This document shows, piece after piece, positions 49,331 to 60,300 of a stretch of 64,000 bases of DNA; the first letter of the stretch is position 1, and each line of letters opens with the position of its first letter. The stretch is from contig NZ_CP108414.1 of assembly GCF_035978755.1 (NCBI RefSeq), positions 2,914,001 to 2,978,000 of the forward strand. Reading direction: 5' to 3'. This stretch comes from Streptomyces sp. NBC_01298. GTDB lineage: Bacteria > Actinomycetota > Actinomycetes > Streptomycetales > Streptomycetaceae. A model generated the notes under the pieces. It was not told the origin of the DNA. It saw only the letters and a list, made by a program, of their open reading frames with translations, and searched no databases. The position numbers and the translations under genes are program-made.

Positions 49331-49378
49331 GGGGCCGCCCGCACCAGGGGCCGCCCGCACCAGGGGCCGCCCGCACCG
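49331..49378. repeat. Three-copy 16-bp tandem repeat
   Basis: GGGGCCGCCCGCACCA is repeated at 49331-49346, 49347-49362 and 49363-49378 (last base G), then a partial copy. It lies in the short spacer between SseB copy 2 and the P-loop kinase gene. It is unrelated in sequence to the repeat at 37751-37862. Confidence 0.8.
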
Positions 49379-49391
49379 GGGGCCGCCGCCG

Positions 49392-50078
49392 CTAGCGGAA
49401 GGCGATCGAGGTCAGCCGCGACGCCGCCGGGCGGTCCAGCAGGGTCACCGACGCGCAGCCGGCCGGCGGGCGGCCCGCCTCGGCCTCGCGCAGCAGCCGG
49501 GCCACCGCGCCGCGGTGCCGGGCGAAGGCGTACGCCGACACCCCCCGGCCCCGCGCCGCCTGCCCGGCCCGGGCCTCCTCGGGGGTGGTGTCCAGCAGCA
49601 CCAGGTGCAGCGCGCGGCCGCGCCGCCGGGCCGCCGAGGCCAGCAGTGCCCGGACCCAGCTCTGCGTGCCGCAGTCGTGGACCACGGCCGGGGCCCCGGA
49701 GCGGAGCACCCGCCACAGGCCCCAGTAGTGCGCGATCCGGACCGCCGGCCGGTACACCGCGTAGGGCAGGGCGGCCGGCATCCGGCGCTCCCACCGCTCG
49801 CGGGCGTCCTGGGAGTCGATGCCGCCGCCCTCGGCGGCCCGCTTGATCAGGGTGCTCTTGCCGCCGCCGGGCAGTCCGGAGACCACCACGACGTCCCCTT
49901 CGGCGAAGCGGAGCCGCCGCGGGCCCTCGGCCCCGCGCAGGTCCCGTACCGCTCCGGGCTCCGCCGGCGCGCCGGCCGCCGCCGGGTCCCGTACGAGGCC
50001 GCGCTGCGACGGCACGCCGCCGACCGCGCCCTCGACGGTGCCGGTGTTCGTCGCCGCCAGTACTCCGAATCTCCGCAC
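49392..50078 (-). CDS. P-loop kinase-like AAA ATPase
   Basis: About 228 residues, with P-loop VVSGLPGGGKSTLIKRAA and following IDSQDARERWERRM. It resembles small zeta-toxin or nucleotide-kinase type P-loop proteins that phosphorylate a small molecule. A hydrophobic beta strand with Asp (GAPAVVHDCGTQSW) and LHLVLLDTTPEEARAGQ follow the P-loop in family order. The GTG start at 50078 is chosen because GGGGGAGG lies eight bases upstream. It is divergent from the riboswitch-controlled gcvT. The substrate is unknown. Confidence 0.8.
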   Translation of the reverse strand: MRRFGVLAATNTGTVEGAVGGVPSQRGLVRDPAAAGAPAEPGAVRDLRGAEGPRRLRFAEGDVVVVSGLPGGGKSTLIKRAAEGGGIDSQDARERWERRMPAALPYAVYRPAVRIAHYWGLWRVLRSGAPAVVHDCGTQSWVRALLASAARRRGRALHLVLLDTTPEEARAGQAARGRGVSAYAFARHRGAVARLLREAEAGRPPAGCASVTLLDRPAASRLTSIAFR

Positions 50079-50283
50079 AGTGCTCGCCTCCCCCGCCGGG
50101 TCACCTGGACCCGTTCCCCCTGAGTGTAAAGAGACGGTAATCCGGGGTGTCCGGTTCCGCTCCCGGTCCGCTCCGGTTCCGCTCCGGTTCCGCCCGGCTT
50201 GCGGCCCCCCTCCCCCATTCGGCCGCACGCCGTGCAATGATGTGCGCCATCTGGACACCTAACTGCATACCGGCCGCTTGAAT

Positions 50284-50514
50284 CCGCGCGGGAGAGTCCC
50301 GGCACGCCGCAAGGCGGTGCCCGGGCGCCGAAGGAGCAAGTACCTCCCTTGAATCTCTCAGGCCCCGTACCGCGTGGATGAGGCAGATCTGAAAAGCGAG
50401 CCGCGCCACCGCCCCTGAGGGCTCCGGCGACGGTTCCACCCAAGGTGCAAGTCGAAGGCCTTCCCCTGGAAGCGGGGAACTCTCGGCGAACCTCTCAGGT
50501 TCCGATGACAGATG
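50284..50514 (+). ncRNA. Tandem glycine riboswitch upstream of gcvT
   Basis: Two aptamers are arranged in tandem. The first (about 50284-50375) has GGGAGAG, GCGCCGAAGGAGCAAG and CTCTCAGGC, with P1 closed by CCGCG/CGCGT. The second (about 50384-50514) has CAGATCTG closing with GACAGATG, CCCAAGGTGCAAG and CCTCTCAGG. Its J-region is GAAAAGCGAG instead of GGAGAG, so it is less canonical. Glycine binding is expected to raise expression of gcvT, as reported for S. griseus. The GGAGGAACTCCTCC stretch just after (50516-50529) could be the expression platform. Confidence 0.93.
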
Positions 50515-50566
50515 GGGAGGAACTCCTCCTCGTCATGTCATGCCCTGGGACCCGGGAGCCACACCC

Positions 50567-51682
<1,116 letters not shown>

Positions 51683-51795
51683 CCCCGTACCGCACCGCAC
51701 CGCCCGTCGGCGCTCCGCGCCGCACCGCGGGACCCCGTAGGACCCCCGCACGACCACGTTCGTATCCACTCCCCCGCATCCAGGAGAATCAGGTC

Positions 51796-52176
51796 ATGAG
51801 CAACCCCCAGCAGCTGCGTTTCAGCAAGGAGCACGAGTGGCTGTCGGACGCCGTCGACGGCGTCTCGACGGTCGGCATCACGGAGTTCGCGGCCAACGCG
51901 CTCGGTGACGTCGTCTACGCCCAGCTTCCCGAGGTCGGTGACACCGTGACCGCGGGCGAGACCTGCGGCGAGCTGGAGTCGACCAAGTCGGTCAGCGACC
52001 TGTACTCCCCCGTCACCGGCGAGATCGTCGAGTCCAACCAGGACGTCATCGACGACCCGGCGCTGGTGAACTCGGCTCCGTTCGAGGGCGGCTGGCTCTT
52101 CAAGGTGCGCGTCACGGAGGAGCCGGCCGACCTGCTCTCCGTCGACGAGTACGCCAAGCTCACCGCCGGCAACTGA
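51796..52176 (+). CDS. gcvH: Glycine cleavage system H-protein
   Basis: 126 residues. The lipoyl carrier shuttles the aminomethyl group between GcvP and GcvT. The lipoylated Lys lies in the beta turn [14 protein letters not shown]. The N-terminus [12 protein letters not shown] is family-typical. The ATG at 51796 has AGGAGAA upstream. It follows gcvT by about 110 bp and precedes glyA by 14 bp, so all are probably one riboswitch-controlled transcript. It is acidic overall, as expected. Confidence 0.96.
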   Translation: MSNPQQLRFSKEHEWLSDAVDGVSTVGITEFAANALGDVVYAQLPEVGDTVTAGETCGELESTKSVSDLYSPVTGEIVESNQDVIDDPALVNSAPFEGGWLFKVRVTEEPADLLSVDEYAKLTAGN

Positions 52177-52190
52177 CCCAGGGAACCCTG

Positions 52191-53447
52191 ATGTCTGTAC
52201 TGAACACTCCCCTCCACGAGCTCGACCCGGACGTCGCCGCCGCCGTCGACGCCGAACTCGTGCGCCAGCAGTCCACCCTGGAAATGATCGCGTCGGAGAA
52301 CTTCGCTCCGGTCGCCGTCATGGAGGCCCAGGGCTCGGTCCTGACCAACAAGTACGCCGAGGGCTACCCCGGCCGCCGCTACTACGGCGGCTGTGAGCAC
52401 GTCGACGTGGTCGAGCAGATCGCGATCGACCGCATCAAGGCGCTCTTCGGCGCCGAGGCCGCGAACGTGCAGCCCCACTCGGGCGCGCAGGCCAACGCGG
52501 CCGCGATGTTCGCGCTGATCAAGCCGGGCGACACGATCATGGGCCTGAACCTGGCCCACGGCGGTCACCTGACCCACGGCATGAAGATCAACTTCTCCGG
52601 CAAGCTCTACAACGTGGTCCCGTACCACGTCGACGAGACCGGCGAGGTCGACATGGCCGAGGTCGAGCGCCTCGCCAAGGAGTCCAAGCCGCAGCTGATC
52701 GTCGCGGGCTGGTCCGCCTACCCGCGCCAGCTGGACTTCGCCGCCTTCCGCCGCATCGCGGACGAGGTCGGCGCGTACCTGATGGTCGACATGGCGCACT
52801 TCGCCGGCCTGGTCGCCGCGGGCCTGCACCCGAACCCGGTGCCCCACGCCCACGTCGTCACCACCACCACGCACAAGACCCTCGGCGGTCCGCGCGGCGG
52901 TGTCATCCTGTCGACGCAGGAGCTGGCCAAGAAGATCAACTCCGCGGTCTTCCCGGGTCAGCAGGGCGGCCCGCTGGAGCACGTGATCGCGGCCAAGGCG
53001 GTCTCCTTCCTCGTGGCGGCCTCGCCCGAGTTCAAGGAGCGCCAGGAGCGCACCCTGGAGGGCGCGAAGATCCTCGCCGCCCGCCTGGTCCAGGACGACG
53101 TCAAGGCCGTGGGCGTGGACGTCCTCACCGGCGGCACCGACGTGCACCTGGTCCTGGTCGACCTGCGCAACTCCGAGCTGGACGGTCAGCAGGCCGAGGA
53201 CCGCCTCCACGAGGTCGGCATCACGGTCAACCGCAACGCCATCCCGAACGACCCGCGGCCTCCGATGGTCACCTCGGGTCTGCGGATCGGTACGCCGGCG
53301 CTGGCCACCCGCGGTTTCGACGCGGAGGCCTTCACCGAGGTCGCCGAGATCATCGCGCAGGCGCTGAAGCCCGCCTACGACGCCGATGACCTGAAGGCGC
53401 GCGTCTCGGCGCTCGCCGCGAAGTTCCCGCTGTACCCGACGCTCTAG
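52191..53447 (+). CDS. glyA: Serine hydroxymethyltransferase
   Basis: 418 residues, full length. GlyA interconverts serine and glycine with tetrahydrofolate, using PLP. The PLP Lys is in [14 protein letters not shown], the folate-binding N-terminal region starts [15 protein letters not shown], and [15 protein letters not shown] is conserved. It starts at the ATG at 52191 with GGGAACC upstream. Placed after gcvT and gcvH it supplies or consumes the glycine the cleavage system degrades. An intrinsic terminator (53461-53495) follows. Confidence 0.97.
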   Translation: MSVLNTPLHELDPDVAAAVDAELVRQQSTLEMIASENFAPVAVMEAQGSVLTNKYAEGYPGRRYYGGCEHVDVVEQIAIDRIKALFGAEAANVQPHSGAQANAAAMFALIKPGDTIMGLNLAHGGHLTHGMKINFSGKLYNVVPYHVDETGEVDMAEVERLAKESKPQLIVAGWSAYPRQLDFAAFRRIADEVGAYLMVDMAHFAGLVAAGLHPNPVPHAHVVTTTTHKTLGGPRGGVILSTQELAKKINSAVFPGQQGGPLEHVIAAKAVSFLVAASPEFKERQERTLEGAKILAARLVQDDVKAVGVDVLTGGTDVHLVLVDLRNSELDGQQAEDRLHEVGITVNRNAIPNDPRPPMVTSGLRIGTPALATRGFDAEAFTEVAEIIAQALKPAYDADDLKARVSALAAKFPLYPTL

Positions 53448-53460
53448 GCGCCGGCCTGAG

Positions 53461-53495
53461 AGGGCCCGGCCTTGTTTTGCACAGGGCCGGGCCTT
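53461..53495 (+). terminator. Terminator downstream of glyA
   Basis: The GGCCCGGCC and GGCCGGGCC arms (53463-53471, 53485-53493) with two further pairs form an 11-bp stem around loop TTGTTTTGCACAG, with TTCTTC after it. It lies 13 bp after the glyA stop. Confidence 0.85.
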
Positions 53496-53614
53496 CTTCA
53501 TGACCAAAGCCCCAGGTGGAGGCGACCTAGTGCCACCGAATATTCCAATAGATGGCAAATAGGCTCCGGATAAAGGAAAGACCGCACCCCCTGGCAGGAC
53601 GGACAGCACACCCC

Positions 53615-55264
53615 ATGGACATGAGCGCAGCGAACAAGAAGGGACTCAGTCTCTTCGCCCTGATCATGATCGGCCTCGGCTCGATCTTCGGATCGGGGTG
53701 GCTCTTCGGCGCCGGTCAGGCGGCAGCAGTCGCGGGACCCGCGGCGATCATCGCCTGGGTCATCGGCGCCGTCTTCATCGGCATGATCGCCATGTCCTAC
53801 GCGGAGGTGGGCGCCGCCTACCCGCTGCCCGGCTCGATGGCCCGCTTCGGCACCATCTCGCACGGGCCGGTGCTCGGCTTCATCACCGGCTGGGCGGTCT
53901 GGATCGCCATCGCCGCGCTGATCCCGATCGAGTCCATCGCCGGTACGCAGTACATGTCCTCCTGGAACTTCGGCTGGGCCAAGGGCCTGGTCGAGAACGG
54001 CGGCCTGACCACCTCCGGCATGGCGATGGCGCTGTTCCTGACGGTCGCGCTGTGGCTGGCCTGCTACTGGTCGGTCGCGCTGCTCGCCAAGGCGAACAAC
54101 CTCCTCACCCTGGTCAAGTTCGCCATCCCGGTGCTCGCCGTGATCGCCCTGATCGCCTCCGGCTTCCACACCGGCAACTTCACCGACCACGGCGGCTTCG
54201 CCCCCAACGGCTGGTCCGCGGTCATGACCGCGGTCACCACCTCCGGCGTGGTCTTCGCCTTCAACGGCTTCCAGGCCGTCGTCAACCTCGGCGGCGCCGC
54301 CAAGAACCCCGGCCGGGCCATTCCGCTGGCCCTGGTGGGCGCGCTCTCCCTCGGCCTGGTCATCTACCTGGCCCTGCAGATCGCCTTCATCGGCGGTGTC
54401 CCGCCTACGAGGCTGGCCGAAGCCGGCGGCTGGAGCGGCATCAACTTCTCCTCGCCGTTCGCCGACCTCGCCAAGATGCTGATGCTGCACTGGGTCGTCA
54501 CGATGCTCCAGTTCGGTGCCTTCATCTCCCCGTCCGGCGCCAACATCGGCAACGTCGCCTCGGCCTCGTACATGGCGCAGAACCTCGCGGACACCGGCTT
54601 CTTCCCGAAGAAGATCCGCGAGGTCCACCCGAAGTACGGCACCGCGCGTCCCGCGATGTGGCTGAACCTCGGCTTCTCGGTCCTGCTGCTGGTCACCGTC
54701 GGCCACAGCTGGGAGGCCCTGGCCAGCGTGGTCTCCGCCGCGATGGTGGTCTCGTACCTGATCGGCCCGATCGCCGTCGGCGTCTTCCGCACGACCAAGC
54801 CCGAGCTGCCGCGCCCCTTCCGCCTCCCGGCGGCGAGCGTCCTCTGCCCGATCACCTTCGCCTTCGCCGCCTGCGCCCTGTACTGGTCCAAGTGGCCGGA
54901 CACCGGCAAGGTGGTGCTGCTCACCCTGGTCGCCGCACCCATCGCGGCGATCGTGCTCAAGCGCAAGGGCGAGAAGAACCTGGCCAAGCAGTTCGCCCCC
55001 GCCTGGTGGATGATCGCCTTCCTGCTGTGGCTGGGCACCCTGTCCGCGCTCGGCAGCAAGGAATTCGGCGGCCACGGCGTCATCCCCGGCGGCGTGGACA
55101 TCGCCCTCGTGGGCGTCTCGGCCCTGGGCTTCTACTTCTGGGCCGTACGGTCCGGGGTCAAGGCCCACTACGCGGGCCTGCCGGGCCCGGACCCGGTCCT
55201 GGACGCCCCCGCCGGGGAGTCCGACGCCGCGGCCGCACCGGAGCGCGAACTGACCCACGCCTGA
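53615..55264 (+). CDS. APC-family amino acid permease
   Basis: About 549 residues with some twelve membrane segments of an APC (LeuT-fold) amino acid permease. The N-terminal helix has GLGSIFGSGWLFGAG, the substrate-binding region of the family. A long C-terminal tail is Ala/Glu/Pro-rich. The start is the ATG at 53615 or 53621; the open frame begins at 53552. It sits between glyA and sdaA on the same strand but after a terminator, so it may have its own promoter (an A+T-rich patch around 53540-53575). A serine/glycine/alanine substrate is an inference from its neighbours. Confidence 0.9.
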   Translation: MDMSAANKKGLSLFALIMIGLGSIFGSGWLFGAGQAAAVAGPAAIIAWVIGAVFIGMIAMSYAEVGAAYPLPGSMARFGTISHGPVLGFITGWAVWIAIAALIPIESIAGTQYMSSWNFGWAKGLVENGGLTTSGMAMALFLTVALWLACYWSVALLAKANNLLTLVKFAIPVLAVIALIASGFHTGNFTDHGGFAPNGWSAVMTAVTTSGVVFAFNGFQAVVNLGGAAKNPGRAIPLALVGALSLGLVIYLALQIAFIGGVPPTRLAEAGGWSGINFSSPFADLAKMLMLHWVVTMLQFGAFISPSGANIGNVASASYMAQNLADTGFFPKKIREVHPKYGTARPAMWLNLGFSVLLLVTVGHSWEALASVVSAAMVVSYLIGPIAVGVFRTTKPELPRPFRLPAASVLCPITFAFAACALYWSKWPDTGKVVLLTLVAAPIAAIVLKRKGEKNLAKQFAPAWWMIAFLLWLGTLSALGSKEFGGHGVIPGGVDIALVGVSALGFYFWAVRSGVKAHYAGLPGPDPVLDAPAGESDAAAAPERELTHA

Positions 55265-55408
55265 GCATTCCCTTCCCGACCCGTCCGGCGGCCGAGCTGT
55301 TCACCTCACCGCGTTAAGCTCGGCTGCCGGACAAAATCCGCAGATCACCCCTCTCCACCCCTCCTGCCCACGCTTCCCACCCACGAGCAGACATAGGAGT
55401 CCGCAACC

Positions 55409-56791
<1,383 letters not shown>

Positions 56792-56829
56792 CCCGGCCGT
56801 CCGCGTAACCCGCGGCCGTCACCCCACGC

Positions 56830-56864
56830 AGAAGCCCCGCCGGGTCTCACCCGGCGGGGCTTCT
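56830..56864 (+). terminator. Terminator downstream of sdaA
   Basis: AGAAGCCCCGCCGGGT (56830-56845) and its complement (56849-56864) form a 16-bp stem with a three-base CTC loop, then GTTCGTTCGTGTTG. It lies about 38 bp past the sdaA stop. Confidence 0.88.
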
Positions 56865-56937
56865 GTTCGTTCGTGTTGCGGCTTGTTCGTGTTACGGCGT
56901 CTTCGACGCCCTAGGCCTCACGGACCCCAGCCGGAGG

Positions 56938-57390
56938 TCAGTACGGGCGCGTCGCATGCACGGCGCCACCGACCGGCTGGTACGTGTCCGCCTCCTCACG
57001 GTTGCGGCTGTCGAGCGGGGTGGGAAGTGTGAACGGGACCGGAAGCACGAACTCGGCCCACTCGACACCCCCCGCGATGATGTAGCTCTCGATCGAATCC
57101 GGTTCGAGCAGGAAGACCCATTTCTTCCCGATCGGCCCGATGCGGGATTCCAGGGTGGCGCGCTCCGCATCGTCCGCGGCCCGGAGATGAAGGGGCCCGA
57201 TGTCCTTCCAGCAGGAGATTCGCTGGACGTTGATGAAATACAGGTCGAGGACCACGCCCTCGCCGCTCTCCACCACGAAATCGTCGAACGGCGGGAACCC
57301 GCGCAGGATCGCGTACGTGTGGCCGTGTCCGTAGTCGATCAGGCTGAAGCTTCGATCGTCGAAGAATCCCAATTCCCTTGGAACTGCCAT
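56938..57390 (-). CDS. Putative immunity protein for the RHS toxin
   Basis: About 150 residues, soluble, with several beta strands: FSLIDYGHGHTYAILRGFP, VVLDLYFINVQRISCW and KWVFLLEPDSIESYIIAGG. I do not recognise the family. The gene begins inside the end of the RHS toxin gene: the toxin stop and its ATG at 57390 share a base, and a GTG at 57393 is the alternative start. AAGG lies upstream of the ATG. Directly following a polymorphic toxin is the standard position for a cognate immunity gene, so that role is inferred. It is acidic with a single Cys. Confidence 0.7.
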   Translation of the reverse strand: MAVPRELGFFDDRSFSLIDYGHGHTYAILRGFPPFDDFVVESGEGVVLDLYFINVQRISCWKDIGPLHLRAADDAERATLESRIGPIGKKWVFLLEPDSIESYIIAGGVEWAEFVLPVPFTLPTPLDSRNREEADTYQPVGGAVHATRPY

Positions 57391-60300
57391 CACTTCACCT
57401 TCGCGTAGGCGCCCAACCGCTTGTTCCAGCGGTAGAAGTCGACCTTGTCCATCAGTCCCGCGTCATCGATCTGGATGAGTTCCCACTGGGTGGCCATCGG
57501 TTTGCCCTTGCCATCGGCGGCCGCCCTCGCGAGCTTCAGCACCTTGGCCGAACCCTGGGTGTCTCCGGGAAGTCCGTCGAGCAGGAAGGAGATTCTTCCC
57601 TCGCCCCGGCCGAGCTTGCCGACGGCGGCGATCACGTCTCCCTCCCAGTCCTTGGAGTTCATGAAATGACGCGCCTGAACCACGCCCGCGAACTTCTCGA
57701 CGCTGGCCGACCCGTCCTTCATTTCCCGCCCGAGGGCCACGTGGTCCTGGGGACCGATGAAGTCGTCGCAATTGTGGACGAGGACCGGGGCGAGCCCTGC
57801 CAGCACATAGTACGTGTGGACATCGTCGACGGTGAGGTTGTGGGTGGTGACGGCGTAGCGGTAGTTACGGCCGGCAGTCACCGTGAGGGTGGTGCCGTCC
57901 GGCTGGAGGAGCTGCTCGCCGACAGTGAGTTCGCCGGCATCGATCCACTGGTGGCGGGTTTCGCTCCAGTAGGGGTGGTGAGAGGTGGAGGTGATCTTCG
58001 CGGGCGGACCGCGGGGAGCGGCCTCGTCGGTGAGGGTGAGGTCGGTGAATTCCTTGTCGTCGGGGGTGGTGATGGTGGCGGTGACCTTCTTGGGGCCGGT
58101 TCTGCCCGTCTGGGGGTCCGTGGCCATCACGGTGTCACCGACGCGGACGTCTTCGATCGCCTTGGTGCTGCCGTCGGCCATCTGGACGTGAGTGCCGGTC
58201 GGGAAGCTGTTCTTCTTGGCGCAGGACGGACCCGAGGGAGAGTCGGCCGAACCGCTGTCGGCCTTCGCGGCGTCGGCTTCGTCCGCCACCGATTTGGCCT
58301 CTGTTCCGGCGCTGTCGCCGGCTGATTCCTTGGCGGCCTTCTCCGATGCGGATTTGGCCGCCTTGGCTTCGGCGTCGCGTGCTTCCTTCAGTGCCTTTTT
58401 CGCCGTGCTGTAGGCCTCGGCGGCCTTCGCGGCTCCGCGTTCGGCTTCGTGGATGGCGTCGTAGGCCTTGTTCATCTCCTTGTAGATCTTGAAGGCCTTG
58501 ATGCCGACCTTGACGGCCTTGAAGAGCTTGCCCCAGGGGACGAAGTTCAGGGCCGTGTTGATGCAGGCCATCACGTCGCCCTTGGTGAAGCAGTCCCGGG
58601 CGTCGTTGTATCCGATCAGGTCACCGACCACGTCGATGACTTCGTCGATCAGCTGGTCGCGCTTCTTCTTGGCGTCGGAGACCTTCTTCGTGGATGCCTT
58701 GAGCTCGGTGTCCGACGGCTCGTCGTCGTTGCCGGTCGGCGGCTTCTTGCCGTAGTTCGGGTCGAACGTGGAGCCGAGGTCGGTGCCGTTGCTGCCCGAG
58801 CAGTACGCGACTCCGAAGCAGCTCTCCAGGCCCGTCGCGTCGGACTTGTTGACCGGATCGTTCTCGGAGTAGGCGTAGGCGTTCCACTGCTGGGGGTTGC
58901 CCGCGTTGATGATCGGGTCGGCGCTGATGAACCGGCCGGTGGTGGGGTCGTACTCGCGGGCGCCGAGGAGGGTGAATCCGGTGGACTTCTCCTTGGTGCC
59001 GCCCAGGAACCCCTTGTCTCCGGCCCAGGCGCCGGGGGCGGGCTGGGTGCCGCGTTCGTTGCCGAACGGGTCGGAGGCGCGCCGGACGTGGGCGAGGTCG
59101 GAGACCTTGAACTGGACTCCGCCGGTGCCGTGGTGGTCAGAGCTCTGGTAGGTGAGCGTGGAGCCACTGGTGGTGCTGGTGGTGCGGGTGACGGACAGGC
59201 CGCCGGGCATCCCGTAGGTGCGGACGTTGGTGACCTTGCCGCTGGCGGTGTCCAGGGTGATCTGGTCGGTGCCGAGGTTCAGCGTGGTGCTGGTGGGGTC
59301 GCGGCGGATGAGCTGGTTGCCACCGGTGTCGTAGAGGTAGCCGGTGCCGGCGCTCTCACCGGTTCCGATGATCTTGTCCAGCTTGCCCTGGCCGTTCCAG
59401 GTCAGGGCCTTGGTGCCGGCGGTGTTGGTGACGGCCGCGGTGTTTCCGGTCGCGTCGTAGGTGTAGGAGGTGACCTTGGTTCCGGACGGGCCGGTCTCGG
59501 TCGTGGACATCAGTGCGTGCGGACCGCCGGTGCCGCCGCCCGTCTGCGGGTCGGTGGACGGGGTGTTGTTCTTCGGGCCGAACGTCTGGGTGATCGTGAC
59601 GTCCTTGGCCGCGTTGCCGGTGGCGTCCTTCTTCACCAGCTTCTTGCGGTTGCCCATCGCGTCGTACTCGTACTGCTGCCAGTACGGAGCGGTGCCGCCC
59701 ACGCTGGGCTTGCCCGTGCCGTCTACGGCCGGGCCGGCCGAGTTGGCGCAGCCGCCGATGCCGCGAACGCTGGGCGCGGGAGCCGTGGTCTGGGTACCGG
59801 TGTCGGTCCAGGCCTGCGTCAGCCGTCCCAGGTAGTCGTGCGTGAAGCACTGCAGGTCACGGCCGGTGCCGTCCTGGGTGTCACCCACCGAGGTGATCAG
59901 GCCGGCCTTGTTGTAGGTGTAGTCCAGGACGTCCACACTGGCCGTCGCGGCCGTCTGCTTGTCCAGGGTGGAGCGGACCGGACGGCCGCTTCCGGCGTCG
60001 TAGTCGTCCGTGGAGACGACCTGCATGCCGGTGTCACCGACCGTGGTGCGGATGGCCCGCCCGTAGGGGTCGTAGCGCACGTCCACGAGGTACGGGGTCC
60101 TGGCCAGCCCGATCTTGCCGCCGAGCGAGGTCAGGTTGCCCGCGACGTCCGAACCGAACGTCAGCGTCTCGACACCGAGGCCGGCCTTGGGGATGCCGGG
60201 CAGGGCGGTCGTCTTCAGCTGCCCGTACGCGTCGTAGGTGTTGACCGACTCGTACGTGCCGGCGAGTTCCTTCTCCGCCGCCGGGATGGTGACCTTGGTA

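Noticed and set aside
56870-56905. TTCGTGTTGCGG/TTCGTGTTACGG direct copies after the sdaA terminator as an attachment site
   Set aside because: The short copies are only about 15 bp apart with no integrase, tRNA or island boundary, so they are probably chance or slippage.
57378-58325. Plus-strand open frame opposite the toxin tip
   Set aside because: It would overlap both the toxin HINT domain and the immunity gene, and is a Gly/Val/Asp-rich shadow.
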